A stretch of DNA of 64,000 nt, taken from contig JADKJG010000005.1 in the NCBI GenBank assembly GCA_016722375.1, forward strand, positions 186,001 through 250,000. The letters are read 5' to 3'. This document shows, in pieces, positions 27,025 through 35,984 of the stretch (position 1 is its first letter; every line of letters begins with the position of its first letter). The position numbers and the translations under genes are program-made. The notes beneath the pieces were generated by a model, which searched no databases, had not been told where the DNA came from, and worked only from the letters and a program-made list of their open reading frames with translations. The stretch comes from Bacteroidota bacterium. Lineage in GTDB: Bacteria > Bacteroidota > Bacteroidia > Chitinophagales > LD1.

Positions 27025-27777
27025 TTATTTTTTTGTTTTGATGACTCTCACTTTCCATTTTTCAGGACCTTTTTCAATATATTCCCACTTAAAAGGTTCT
27101 TTACTTTCTGCTTCCATTTGATAATAAAGAGGCAAAGGATCATGGTCGTTGATAAATTCAAAAGCTTCCCCCGATTTTATATCGGCAAAGGCTTTATAAA
27201 ACATTTCATGCCGCTCTGTGGGTGGAAAAGGGCGTAAGTCAAATTCGTTAACCACTGAAAAGCCATCATCTCCTAAACCGCTTTTTACCTTTTTAGTTAT
27301 GTGAATAACGTATTCATTGGGCTCTTGCTTTTTATATATCCAAGCATGTTGTCCCTCAAATTTATTTACAAAAATTGCATGAATTTCTTTTGGGTCTTCT
27401 GCAGCGATAATTTCCATGGTATCACCTTGCTCCATCATACCGTACCGGTGGAATACAATTTGTTTCCACTCATTTTCCTCTGCTTTCCTAAGGTCAAGCA
27501 AAGTGGATATATCCGTAAACTCTCTTCCCTGTGAGGCCTCTGTACGAGTAACTTTCACCTTCCACTCTCTGCCTCCACGATTGAGATATTCCCAACCAAC
27601 CACATCTCCATAAATCGAACGAAACTCATAATAGAGAGGGATAGGATCGTGATCATTGATAAAAACAAAACTTTCATCAACGGGTAATTCCTTGAAGAGC
27701 TGTATCAATTTCTTATGTCTTTCAATAGGGATAAGCACGCGCATATCCAACTCTTCTTTCTGTATTTGATTATCCAT
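27025..27777 (-). CDS. Protein with two DUF2249 domains
   Basis: 250 residues with an internal duplication: residues about 13-80 and about 185-250 both carry the DUF2249 pattern (FINDHDPIPLYYEF ... WEYLNRGGREWKVKV; FINDHDPLPLYYQM ... WEYIEKGPEKWKVRV). A middle part (about 85-170) is less similar and may be a degenerate third copy. DUF2249 domains are small ligand-binding domains often near hemerythrins, cupins and terminal oxidases; biochemical function is not established. No signal peptide. It is a single minus-strand gene. Confidence 0.85.
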   Translation of the reverse strand: MDNQIQKEELDMRVLIPIERHKKLIQLFKELPVDESFVFINDHDPIPLYYEFRSIYGDVVGWEYLNRGGREWKVKVTRTEASQGREFTDISTLLDLRKAEENEWKQIVFHRYGMMEQGDTMEIIAAEDPKEIHAIFVNKFEGQHAWIYKKQEPNEYVIHITKKVKSGLGDDGFSVVNEFDLRPFPPTERHEMFYKAFADIKSGEAFEFINDHDPLPLYYQMEAESKEPFKWEYIEKGPEKWKVRVIKTKK

Positions 27778-28175
27778 GGTAATTTAATTTTAGGCCTAAT
27801 GGTTTATTTGTTTGGTTTGGTTATGAGCGGCAATATTACTGATTAAAACATAAGGAGGTCTGGTGCCAAATTAAATTACCTGCATTTACTACCTATTGAA
27901 TTATTAAGGTTACTAAAGGTCGTTAGGCACTTATATGAAGTCCAATTTTCTCAAATTAAATTTGGTGGTGGATGTCTTGCCTTTGAGTAGCTGCAAAACT
28001 TTATGAAGGAGCGACTGACAAACAGAATATAATGCTTCGAGCCCCTAATTTTCTTTTGTGGTAGGGAGCCGCGACGAATATTTAATCAATCAATTCACAT
28101 TGACAAATATTTTTCGACGCTGTATTGTTTAACATCATTTATCCCATGACTGATCTCCTTTCTTCAAAATGATAT

Positions 28176-28183
28176 TACCTTTG
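28176..28183 (+). promoter_or_regulatory. Candidate -7 element ahead of broken cupin and usp
   Basis: TACCTTTG fits TAnnTTTG and is followed by the palindromic-looking ACCTTCACGGTCGATC. The 456-base gap 27778-28233 otherwise shows nothing recognisable. The promoter would now serve the cupin remnant and the universal stress gene. Confidence 0.4.
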
Positions 28184-28233
28184 ACCTTCACGGTCGATCA
28201 GTTACCACCCAATTTTCTTTTTTGAGTAACACG

Positions 28234-28434
28234 ATGGAAACTTCACAACCATTTATACCCGTTGACAGCATTCCTTATACTGACAGATCAGTAGTAAGTG
28301 AAATCATCCTGAAAAAGCCAACAGGCAGCGTTGCTTTATTCGTTTTCGGGGTCGGGGAAGGATTGGCAGAACATACTACATCCCACGAAGTACTTTTTTC
28401 TAAAGAATTTTCAGTCATTAATTCAGCTAAGTAA
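28234..28434 (+). pseudogene. Truncated cupin-domain gene
   Basis: The first 50 or so residues are a good cupin N-terminus (FIPVDSIPY ... VVSEIILKKPTGSVALFVFGVGEGLAEHT), but after the first His the sequence becomes unrelated (SHEVLFSKEFSVINSAK) and stops at 66 residues. The second half of the beta-barrel, including the other metal-binding residues, is gone. The break point lies close to the start of the universal stress gene, suggesting a deletion. The ATG at 28234 is preferred over a TTG at 28222. Confidence 0.7.
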
Positions 28435-28465
28435 TAGAGATTGTAAAACCATAAATCCAATAAAA

Positions 28466-28936
28466 ATGAAAAAGATATTAATTGCCTTAGACTATAATCC
28501 AAGTGCACAGAAAGTTGCAGAGACCGGCTATCAATTAGCAAAGTCCATGGACGCCAAAGTGATTTTATTGCACGTAACCTCGGACTTCAAGTATTATTCA
28601 TCCTTGAACTATTCGCCCATTATGGGGTTTGATAGTTTCAGCAATATGATTGAAACAGAAGGTAGTGATGAGCTAAAAAGAATGGCGCAAAACTATTTAG
28701 ACAGTTCAAAAAAGCACTTGAATGATGAAACGATTCAAACAACTCTAAGAAGTGGTGATTTTGCCAAAGCGATATTGGATACTGCAGCGGAATTGAAGGC
28801 GGATGTGATTGTTATGGGCACACACAGTAGGAGAGGGGTAGAGAAGATTTTATTGGGAAGTGTAGCGGAGCAAGTTTTAAATCACAGTTCAATACCGCTA
28901 TTTATTATCCCTACCCGGTCTAAAGAAGAAAAATAA
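28466..28936 (+). CDS. Universal stress protein
   Basis: 156 residues, a single UspA domain. It begins MKKILIALDYNPSAQK and ends with the ATP-binding signature GTHSRRGVEKILLGSVAEQVL followed by SSIPLFII. A central insertion (about 45-70) is rich in Tyr and Ser. Usp proteins accumulate under stress and bind ATP; the exact role is rarely known. The ATG at 28466 was chosen because family similarity begins there; the open frame extends upstream into the broken cupin region. It sits 84 bases ahead of aconitase. Confidence 0.9.
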   Translation: MKKILIALDYNPSAQKVAETGYQLAKSMDAKVILLHVTSDFKYYSSLNYSPIMGFDSFSNMIETEGSDELKRMAQNYLDSSKKHLNDETIQTTLRSGDFAKAILDTAAELKADVIVMGTHSRRGVEKILLGSVAEQVLNHSSIPLFIIPTRSKEEK

Positions 28937-28961
28937 AGAAGGCAGGTTGAGTGGAGTGGAA

Positions 28962-28995
28962 TTTGAGATGGAATAATTATAGGAAGATACTTTTA
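28962..28995 (+). promoter_or_regulatory. Candidate promoter for aconitase
   Basis: TTTG (28962-28965), 22 bases, TACTTTTA (28988-28995): one mismatch to TAnnTTTG. The ATG at 29021 follows about 25 bases later. Confidence 0.45.
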
Positions 28996-29020
28996 GAGAG
29001 AAGCAAAAAATTATAAAATC

Positions 29021-31807
29021 ATGTCCAAAGACCCCTATCAGATAAAAAGATCTCTGACTACCCAAAATGGCGATTTTCATTATTACAGTCTTCCCGAATT
29101 AGAAAAGCAGGGTTTTGCAATTCAGAAGTTGCCTTTTTCTATTCGTATATTGTTAGAGAATACTTTGCGCAACTACGATGGCTTTTCAGTCACCAAAGAA
29201 AACATTGAAACCTTGTTGCATTGGGATCCGAAAGGTTCTGATAAGGATATTCCGTTTAAGCCTGCTCGTGTGTTGATGCAGGATTTTACGGGGGTTCCTG
29301 CGGTGGTGGACATTGCCGCACTCCGTGCAGAAGTGGCGAGAAAAGGTAAAGACCCCAATACTATTAATCCGCTTATCCCGGTTGATTTAGTGATAGACCA
29401 CTCGGTGCAGGTAGATTATTTCGGAACAGAATATTCCTACAAGCGAAATATGGATGAAGAATACCATCGCAATAAGGAGCGCTATCAGTTTCTGAAATGG
29501 GCACAAAATTCTTTCGATAATTTTACGGTAGTACCTCCCGGAATGGGTATTTGTCATCAGGTAAATCTGGAATACCTATCGAAAGGGGTTATAGAAAGAA
29601 ACGGAGAAGTTTTTCCCGACAGTTTGGTTGGAACTGACAGCCACACTCCTATGGTTAACGGTATTGGTGTGATGGCTTGGGGCGTTGGCGGCATCGAAGC
29701 CGAAGCGGCCATTTTGGGACAACCGCTCTATTTCATAATGCCCGAAGTAATAGGATTAAAACTTACCGGCAAACTTCCGGTGGGTTCTACGGCCACCGAC
29801 TTAGTATTAACAATTGCCGATTTACTTAGAAAGCGCGGTGTGGTAGGAAAGTTTGTCGAGGTGTTTGGATCTGGCTTGAACCATCTTTCAGTTCCCGACC
29901 GGGCAACCATCGGAAACATGTCGCCTGAGTTTGGATGTACCATTACTTACTTTCCGATAGACGATAAGACTTTAGAGTATATGCGGAAAAGTAATCGCTC
30001 TGAAGAACAAATTGCTTTAGTCGAAACCTATTGCAAAACAAACATGTTGTGGCGGGAGCATGAAGACAGAATTACCTATACCGATGTGCTAGAATTGGAT
30101 ATTTCTACCGTTGTACCCACGGTGGCAGGCCCCAAGCGGCCACAGGATAAAATTCTGTTGAAAGATTTTAAAAACAAATTCATTGATCTGTTGGATAAAT
30201 CATTCGGCAGAACTTATCGGGCAAAAGATGTGCGAGAGATTCAAAAGTCTATTACACGATTTGAAGGCGAAGGAGGCAATCAGGCTCAGTATGGACATAG
30301 CGATAAAGCACTATTGCAAGATGTAAAACTGGATAAATCCAACAGTTTAAAATCTGTTTGGATTACGCGAGGGCAACAACAATTTTTGCTTTCAGACGGA
30401 GATGTGGCGATCGCAGCTATTACTTCCTGTACTAATACCTCCAATCCGTTTGTGATGGTTGGAGCCGGATTGGTAGCCCGGAAAGCCAGAGAGCACGGCA
30501 TAAACATAAAACCTTGGGTGAAAACTTCCCTCGCTCCGGGTTCTAAAGTAGTAACTGACTATTTAGAGAAAGCAGATTTGATGAAGGACTTGGAGGCACT
30601 GCAATTTCATTTGGTGGGTTATGGCTGTACTTCATGTATCGGAAATTCCGGTCCTTTACTTCCGGATATTGCAATGGCAGTTGATGAGTATAATTTAGTA
30701 GTTACTTCCGTTCTTTCGGGAAATAGAAACTTTGAAGCTCGGATTCATCCTCAGGTGAAAATGAATTTCTTGATGTCCCCTATGTTGGTGGTCGCTTATG
30801 CTATAGCCGGTAGGGTGGATATAGATTTGATTCACGAGCCGATAAGCCATGATTCTAACCAAGAGCCGGTTTATCTAAAAGATATATGGCCTTCGGATGA
30901 TGAAATCAATGAAATATTAAATCGTGTTTTATCGCCGGAGGATTTCGCAAAAAATTACGGAGAAATATTTGAAGGAAACGAAATCTGGAGAAACTTAGAG
31001 GTTCCCACCGGCAAGTTGTATGAATGGGATTCGGATTCTACCTACATCAAAGAAATCCCATTCTTCCATGGTATTTCTGAAAGCGTTGGGCCTTTGGAGG
31101 ATATTAAAAATGCCCGGGCGCTATTGGTGTTGGGAGACAGCGTGACCACCGACCATATCTCACCTGCCGGCGCATTTAGTGAGCACTCCTCGTCCGGCGA
31201 GTATTTATTAAAACGCGGAGTTAAAAAAGAGAATTTTAATTCCTATGGATCGCGCAGGGGAAATGACGAAGTGATGGTGCGTGGAACTTTTGCCAATGTG
31301 CGCATCAAAAATAAACTGGCAGAAAAGGAAGGCGGTTATACTAATCATTTGCCTTCGGGAAAAGAGATGACCGTTTACGATGCTTCCTTAAAATACAAGG
31401 AAGACAAGACTCCTTTATTGGTTTTGGCAGGAAAGGAATATGGTAGTGGCTCCTCCCGCGATTGGGCGGCAAAGGGTACCTTCCTGTTGGGGGTTAAATG
31501 TGTATTGGCCGAAAGTTACGAGCGTATTCACCGAAGTAACTTAGTAGGCCTGGGTGTGTTGCCGCTTCAATATAAAGAGGGAGATACTGCCGAAAGTTTA
31601 GGACTTACAGGTAAAGAAGTTTTTACAATGACCGGCATAGCTCAAAATATCAAACCTTTAAAGGAAATTCAGGTCATTGCTAAAGATGAATCGGGAAAGG
31701 AAATAAAATTCAATGTGCTTGCCAGACTCGACTCATTGATAGAAATTGAATATTACCGCAATGGAGGAATTTTACAATACGTACTGCGGCAATTTCTAGA
31801 TAAATAA
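29021..31807 (+). CDS. acnA: Aconitate hydratase A
   Basis: 928 residues, AcnA/IRP type. It isomerises citrate to isocitrate in the TCA cycle. The [4Fe-4S] ligands Cys470 (SCTNTSNP), Cys536 and Cys539 (GCTSCIGNSGPL) keep the 66- and 3-residue spacings of the family. Active-site stretches GTDSHTPMVNG and GSGSSRDWAAKG are intact. AcnA is usually the stress-stable aconitase, which fits its place among catalase, Usp and OsmC genes. It has its own candidate promoter. Confidence 0.95.
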   Translation: MSKDPYQIKRSLTTQNGDFHYYSLPELEKQGFAIQKLPFSIRILLENTLRNYDGFSVTKENIETLLHWDPKGSDKDIPFKPARVLMQDFTGVPAVVDIAALRAEVARKGKDPNTINPLIPVDLVIDHSVQVDYFGTEYSYKRNMDEEYHRNKERYQFLKWAQNSFDNFTVVPPGMGICHQVNLEYLSKGVIERNGEVFPDSLVGTDSHTPMVNGIGVMAWGVGGIEAEAAILGQPLYFIMPEVIGLKLTGKLPVGSTATDLVLTIADLLRKRGVVGKFVEVFGSGLNHLSVPDRATIGNMSPEFGCTITYFPIDDKTLEYMRKSNRSEEQIALVETYCKTNMLWREHEDRITYTDVLELDISTVVPTVAGPKRPQDKILLKDFKNKFIDLLDKSFGRTYRAKDVREIQKSITRFEGEGGNQAQYGHSDKALLQDVKLDKSNSLKSVWITRGQQQFLLSDGDVAIAAITSCTNTSNPFVMVGAGLVARKAREHGINIKPWVKTSLAPGSKVVTDYLEKADLMKDLEALQFHLVGYGCTSCIGNSGPLLPDIAMAVDEYNLVVTSVLSGNRNFEARIHPQVKMNFLMSPMLVVAYAIAGRVDIDLIHEPISHDSNQEPVYLKDIWPSDDEINEILNRVLSPEDFAKNYGEIFEGNEIWRNLEVPTGKLYEWDSDSTYIKEIPFFHGISESVGPLEDIKNARALLVLGDSVTTDHISPAGAFSEHSSSGEYLLKRGVKKENFNSYGSRRGNDEVMVRGTFANVRIKNKLAEKEGGYTNHLPSGKEMTVYDASLKYKEDKTPLLVLAGKEYGSGSSRDWAAKGTFLLGVKCVLAESYERIHRSNLVGLGVLPLQYKEGDTAESLGLTGKEVFTMTGIAQNIKPLKEIQVIAKDESGKEIKFNVLARLDSLIEIEYYRNGGILQYVLRQFLDK

Positions 31808-31873
31808 GGAGCAGGAAAGTAGTGACTGAAAATAATTTCTATCTATTAGTTAAACACTTAAAAACCAACTATT

Positions 31874-32299
31874 ATGTCAATATCAAACGCACAAGCACAA
31901 TGGACCGGAAAGATCAAAGATGGACGTGGTACTATGAAATTCACAGGTTACGAAGGCGCTTACACCTTCTCCTCTCGATTTGAAGGAGGTAAAGGCACTA
32001 ATCCTGAAGAGTTAGTTGGTGCTGCCCATGCCGGATGCTTTTCCATGTACCTGTCACTGTTACTCACCGAGGAAGGGCTGAGCCCAGAAAGCATTGATAC
32101 TAATGCTCAAGTGACGATTGCTAAGGATGACTCCGGTCCTCACATTACTGAAATAAAACTGAATTGTAAGGTAAAGTGTGAGGGGCTGGACGAGGGAAAG
32201 TTGAAGAAACTGGCAGCAATTACCAAAGAAAAATGTCCAGTTTCAAGGTTGTACGCAGGAGGAACCGCCAAAATTTCGGCTGATGCTCAGTTAAGCTAA
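31874..32299 (+). CDS. OsmC family peroxiredoxin (second copy)
   Basis: 141 residues. Cys55 (AHAGCFSMYL) and Cys121 (EKCPVSRLY) are the expected peroxidatic and resolving residues; GTNPEELVGAAHAG is intact. It reduces organic hydroperoxides. It is clearly related to, but distinct from, the OsmC at 13075: the C-terminus ends in a Gly-rich YAGGTAKISAD instead of NLAISMEAV. It lies 66 bases after aconitase within the stress cluster and may share its transcript. Confidence 0.9.
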   Translation: MSISNAQAQWTGKIKDGRGTMKFTGYEGAYTFSSRFEGGKGTNPEELVGAAHAGCFSMYLSLLLTEEGLSPESIDTNAQVTIAKDDSGPHITEIKLNCKVKCEGLDEGKLKKLAAITKEKCPVSRLYAGGTAKISADAQLS

Positions 32300-32477
32300 G
32301 TAAACCTAGCTTATTGTTCAATACGAAACAAGAAATAAGATGAAATCGCAAGCTATTACCCAACTCGTTTACTGAGAGAAAGTGAACATTATCAGAACGG
32401 AGGGGTTTTGCGATACATACTGTAGGAATCTTTAGAAAGATGGAATGAATACCTTTTGAAAGAGTAGGATTTTTTAA

Positions 32478-32966
32478 ATGAGTCGTGATTTATACATACT
32501 GTCGGTTTTTGTCCATGTGATCTCTGCCTGTGCATGGTTAGGTGGTATGTTGTTTTTAATACTGGCTTTTATACCGGGGGTTAAAAACCATCCAGATAAA
32601 GTAGACTTAATTTTCGCTGTATCACTTAAATACAGAACAGTTGGTGTCGTGGCGCTCATTCTTTTATTCATTACCGGATTTGTTCAGCTCGAATTCAGAG
32701 GAGTGCAGTGGAATGTAGATTATCTTACCACCAATTCTTTTGGCAAAGTGGCATCGCTTAAAATCCTTGTCTTTATTGCTATAGCCTTAATTAGCGTTAT
32801 ACACGATTATTATCTGGGTACTCGCGCTATTGATGCTTGGAAAAATCGACCTGAACATACGGAAACTATTCGATTGCGAACCTTATCCCGATTATTGGGT
32901 AGAGTGAGTTTTGCACTTGCCTTATTGGCCGTTTTATTGGGAGTAATTTTGTCAAGAGGATGGTAA
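32478..32966 (+). CDS. CopD-like four-helix membrane protein
   Basis: 162 residues with four membrane helices (about 5-30, 52-70, 92-110, 138-158). The first helix carries FVHVISACAWLGGMLF with a His that in CopD-type proteins (copper resistance/DUF2269-like) may bind haem or copper; a second His lies in SVIHDYYLGTR. Role uncertain: copper import or an unassigned redox function. It precedes the AhpD-like gene by 31 bases. Confidence 0.7.
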   Translation: MSRDLYILSVFVHVISACAWLGGMLFLILAFIPGVKNHPDKVDLIFAVSLKYRTVGVVALILLFITGFVQLEFRGVQWNVDYLTTNSFGKVASLKILVFIAIALISVIHDYYLGTRAIDAWKNRPEHTETIRLRTLSRLLGRVSFALALLAVLLGVILSRGW

Positions 32967-32997
32967 AATATTAATCTAAAAAATAAAAAAGCACATC

Positions 32998-33327
32998 ATG
33001 GAAAACGAAAGCTTATATCCAAAAACAACAAAAGAACTAGCAGATAAAAAAGCTGCATTAGCCCCTGAAAACTTAGAGGCTTGGAGAAACTTTAGCAAGA
33101 CTGTATTTAAAGAAGGCGCTCTTCCTGAAAAAACTAAGCAACTCATCGCGGTAGCAGTGGCACACGTTACTCAGTGTCCTTACTGCATTCGAGCGCATAC
33201 GAAACAGGCGATGCGCAAGGGGGCGAGCAAGGAAGAAATTATGGAAGCAATATGGGTTGCCTCTGAGATGCGCGCAGGTGCGGCCTATGCTCATGCAACC
33301 ATTGCGATGGATGAGATGGAGAAATAA
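32998..33327 (+). CDS. Carboxymuconolactone decarboxylase/AhpD-like protein
   Basis: 109 residues, a single CMD domain with the AhpD redox motif CPYCIRAH (Cys60, Cys63, His67) followed by KGASKEEIMEAIWVASEMRAG. AhpD-like proteins reduce peroxides or recharge peroxiredoxins through this CXXC pair. The stop overlaps the ATG of the DUF488 gene by one base (taATG), so the two are translationally coupled. A second CMD protein lies at 61591. Confidence 0.88.
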   Translation: MENESLYPKTTKELADKKAALAPENLEAWRNFSKTVFKEGALPEKTKQLIAVAVAHVTQCPYCIRAHTKQAMRKGASKEEIMEAIWVASEMRAGAAYAHATIAMDEMEK

Positions 33328-33878
33328 TGAAAATCAAGCAACATAGGAAGATTTGGACCATAGGGCACTCTACCCATGCCCTAGATGAATTTATAGCTAT
33401 GCTTAAGTCATTTCAGGTGCAAGTGGTGGCAGATATCAGAAGCTTTCCCGGCTCAAGAAAATTTCCTCAATTCAATAAAGAAGCACTGGAAATTTCTTTA
33501 CCTCAACACAGCCTCCAATATCTGCATTTTAAAAATCTTGGCGGAAGAAGAAAGGTCAACCCTAATTCGAAAAATACCTCTTGGCATCACCCCTCCTTTC
33601 GTGGTTATGCAGATTTTATGGAAACGGAGGCCTTTAAAGAAGGAATAAAAGAATTAGAACAGATAGCTTCTGCTCAACGCACTGCCTATATGTGTTCCGA
33701 AGCAGTGTGGTGGCGCTGCCATCGTTCTATGGTATCTGATTACTTGAAAGCAAAAGGTTGGGATGTCATGCATATTATGGGTATTGGAAAAGCGGAAGAA
33801 CACCCATATACACAACCGGCAAGAATCGTAGCCGGCGAGTTGACTTATCAAGTTGAAGAGAAAGAAAATAAAGACTGA
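33327..33878 (+). CDS. DUF488 family protein
   Basis: 183 residues. Family signatures: IWTIGHSTHALDEF at the start, VADIRSFPGSRKFPQFN, and CSEAVWWRCHRSMVSDYL with two Cys and His that are strongly conserved. DUF488 proteins are cytoplasmic and poorly characterised; some genomes place them beside stress and DNA-repair genes. Overlap with the AhpD-like gene indicates an operon. Confidence 0.88.
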   Translation: MKIKQHRKIWTIGHSTHALDEFIAMLKSFQVQVVADIRSFPGSRKFPQFNKEALEISLPQHSLQYLHFKNLGGRRKVNPNSKNTSWHHPSFRGYADFMETEAFKEGIKELEQIASAQRTAYMCSEAVWWRCHRSMVSDYLKAKGWDVMHIMGIGKAEEHPYTQPARIVAGELTYQVEEKENKD

Positions 33879-33891
33879 TGAAACTTTAAAA

Positions 33892-33916
33892 ATCTACGCA
33901 ATAGAAATTGGTCGAG
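33892..33916 (+). repeat. 25-base intergenic motif, copy 1
   Basis: ATCTACG, 6 variable bases, AAATTGGTCGAG. It matches the copy at 59735-59759 at 21 of 25 positions and lies 14 bases before the DUF2945 ATG. It may be a promoter or operator. Confidence 0.55.
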
Positions 33917-33929
33917 AAAAAAATAGCAA

Positions 33930-34145
33930 ATGAAATACCCATTTAAAATAGGCGATCATGTGAAATGGAACTCGGAGGCCGGATATGTATCAGGTAAAAT
34001 CATAGAAGTACATACTGCTGACTTTGATTATAAAGGCTATATCCATCACGCCACTAAAGAGGACCCTCAATACGCCATAAAAAGCGACAAGACCGACCAT
34101 GTTGCTGTGCATAAAGGGAGAGCACTTACAAAATTAAGCAGATAA
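33930..34145 (+). CDS. DUF2945 (HVA1, Tudor-like) small protein
   Basis: 71 residues. FKIGDHVKWNSEAGYVSGKIIEVH and YAIKSDKTDHVAVHKGRAL match the DUF2945/HVA1 family, which has a Tudor/SH3-like barrel fold and unknown function. In many bacteria it sits beside DUF488 and stress genes, as here. The conserved 25-base motif precedes it directly. Confidence 0.85.
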   Translation: MKYPFKIGDHVKWNSEAGYVSGKIIEVHTADFDYKGYIHHATKEDPQYAIKSDKTDHVAVHKGRALTKLSR

Positions 34146-34169
34146 TTATTTCACTCTAAACACACAATC

Positions 34170-34497
34170 ATGGAAATAAAGAAAAATGCCGCTACAGAAT
34201 TAAGGCCAGAAGGAGCCCGAATAATAGATGCTCCATTGGTAAGTATATGTATTCCTGAATTTATAAAGCAATTAAAAGCTGAGGTTACATGGCGAACCGG
34301 CGATCGTAATGCTATTACGGTATTTAAAACAAACGGATTACGTATTGTATTGATTGCATTGCATGAAGAGGCATTACGACACCAAGGTATTAAGACAGGG
34401 AGATATGATTGCATTGCATGAAGGATTGCACCATAGTGTAAAGGCAATAAAAGAGTCTGTGTTTTTATTAACGCTTACTACATCTCTGGAGGCATAA
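34170..34497 (+). pseudogene. Cupin gene with internal deletion and frameshift
   Basis: The first frame (to 34421) encodes a cupin N-terminus (RIIDAPLVSICIPEFI ... TVFKTNGLRIVLIALHEEA). A second frame then gives the family's C-terminus, GDMIALHEGLHHSVKAIKE, to a TAA at 34495-34497. The middle of the barrel with the metal-binding His residues is missing. A 17-base direct repeat (34352-34368 and 34407-34423) flanks part of the break; its 55-base spacing is not a multiple of three and explains the frameshift. No functional cupin can be made. Confidence 0.75.
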
Positions 34498-34541
34498 GGT
34501 TTGTTTCAGAGTATATTTAGCAATACTCAATATCTATAGCT

Positions 34542-34715
34542 ATGAAAAAACATATTGTAAACGTTCCGGGAACAGAAAATATAAGGCACAACGTAAATCT
34601 GTTTAAAGTAAACAAACCAGATGTATACGAATTCAAACCGAGGTATACTCCAGAAATTGCGCGTCAACAAAGAGAAAATAGTGGTAGAAAAGTTTTGACT
34701 ATCTGCACATGCTAA
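34542..34715 (+). CDS. Small hypothetical protein
   Basis: A 57-residue open frame from ATG to TAA, beginning MKKHIVNVPGTENIRH and ending KVLTICTC. It is basic, with a CTC terminus, no signal peptide and no membrane helix. It fills the gap between the broken cupin and the HAD-RpiB gene. I do not recognise it; it could be a real small protein or a remnant. Confidence 0.35.
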   Translation: MKKHIVNVPGTENIRHNVNLFKVNKPDVYEFKPRYTPEIARQQRENSGRKVLTICTC

Positions 34716-34820
34716 GATAGTTCATGAGAATTTATAATGAAAAATGAAATGAATTATAGGATAAAATGGGATAATTTTTGTGGACTAGGTATGTTCTATT
34801 GCTTCTAATCTCCTAGCTAA

Positions 34821-35975
34821 ATGGATATTTCAAAAGTGGATGTTATGGGTACTATTAGTTGTTTATTCTTAGATATCGGAGGCGTACTGCTTTCAAACGG
34901 ATGGGGTCACGAATTCAGGCAGCGAGCTGCTAAGCATTTTAATCTGGATGCGGATAAAATGGAAGAATACCACGGTCGTCTGTTTGTTACGTATGAAGAA
35001 GGAAGGATTACGCTTGATGAATATCTTGATAGCGTTGTGTTTTATACAAAGCGGGATTTTACCCGCACCGGATTTAAAGACTTCATGTACTCTTTATCTA
35101 CACCTGATTTAAAAATGATTGCTTTTATAAAGAAGATTAAGTTGCGATATGGACTAAAGATTATCGCAGTTAGCAATGAAGGAAGGGAACTAAATGCTTA
35201 CCGAATAAGCACTTTCAAATTGAATGAAATATTTGACTTTTTTGTATCCTCCTGTTATGTTCATTTAAGAAAGCCAGATGCTGCGATTGTTCGACTTGCA
35301 ATTGATTGCGCTCAGGTGCCGATAGAGGAAATTGTTTACATAGATGATGTCCAAAGGTTTGTAGATGTGGCGAAGGACATGGGGATTACCGGTATTCATC
35401 ATACCGATTATCTATCAACATCGAAAGCGTTAGCAGATATGGGTCTTCCTGTTAAACAGAATGATATAGAATATACGCAACAGGATATAAAAGAAGAAAC
35501 CTCAGCTCCTGCAGGAAGAAATACCTCTATAGGTATTGCGTCTGATCATGGAGGCTTTGATTTGAAAGTACAACTAGCGGCATTGCTCAAGTCTGCTGGT
35601 TATGAAGTAAAAGATTTCGGCGCGTATCAACTCAATACCGGTGATGATTATCCTGACTTTGTTATCCCGATGTCAAAAGCCTTGACTAATGGAGAAGTTA
35701 CACGAGGCATAGCTATTTGTGGCAGCGGTGTTGGGGCTTGTATTGCTGCCAATAAAATTACCGGTGTTCGTTCAGCTTTGATTACCGACTCTTTCTCAGC
35801 TCACCAGGGAGTTGAGGATGACAATATGAATATAATGTGTTTAGGCGGCAACGTTACAGGGCCGGCATTAGCTTGGGAATTAGTGCAGATATTCATTAAT
35901 GCCAATTTTAAAAATGAAGAACGATTCCTGCGACGCCTTAACAAAGTTGCTATACTGGAAATGAATAAAGATTAA
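34821..35975 (+). CDS. rpiB: Fusion of HAD-family phosphatase and ribose-5-phosphate isomerase B
   Basis: 384 residues, two complete domains. Residues about 12-210 are a HAD hydrolase: motif I FLDIGGVLLS (Asp18), motif II AVSNEG, motif III Lys in LRKPDAA, motif IV YIDD. Residues about 235-384 are RpiB: SDHGG at 241-245 and ICGSGVG with Cys300. RpiB interconverts ribose-5-P and ribulose-5-P; the HAD domain probably dephosphorylates a small phospho-compound. A Gln/Glu-rich linker (about 210-235) joins them. The aldolase gene starts 9 bases later, and the following genes complete the pentose phosphate pathway. Confidence 0.9.
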   Translation: MDISKVDVMGTISCLFLDIGGVLLSNGWGHEFRQRAAKHFNLDADKMEEYHGRLFVTYEEGRITLDEYLDSVVFYTKRDFTRTGFKDFMYSLSTPDLKMIAFIKKIKLRYGLKIIAVSNEGRELNAYRISTFKLNEIFDFFVSSCYVHLRKPDAAIVRLAIDCAQVPIEEIVYIDDVQRFVDVAKDMGITGIHHTDYLSTSKALADMGLPVKQNDIEYTQQDIKEETSAPAGRNTSIGIASDHGGFDLKVQLAALLKSAGYEVKDFGAYQLNTGDDYPDFVIPMSKALTNGEVTRGIAICGSGVGACIAANKITGVRSALITDSFSAHQGVEDDNMNIMCLGGNVTGPALAWELVQIFINANFKNEERFLRRLNKVAILEMNKD

Positions 35976-35984
35976 ATACTGGAA

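Noticed and set aside
28331..28465. N-terminal extension of the universal stress protein
   Set aside because: Family similarity begins exactly at the ATG at 28466; the extension is out-of-frame remnant DNA of the broken cupin region.
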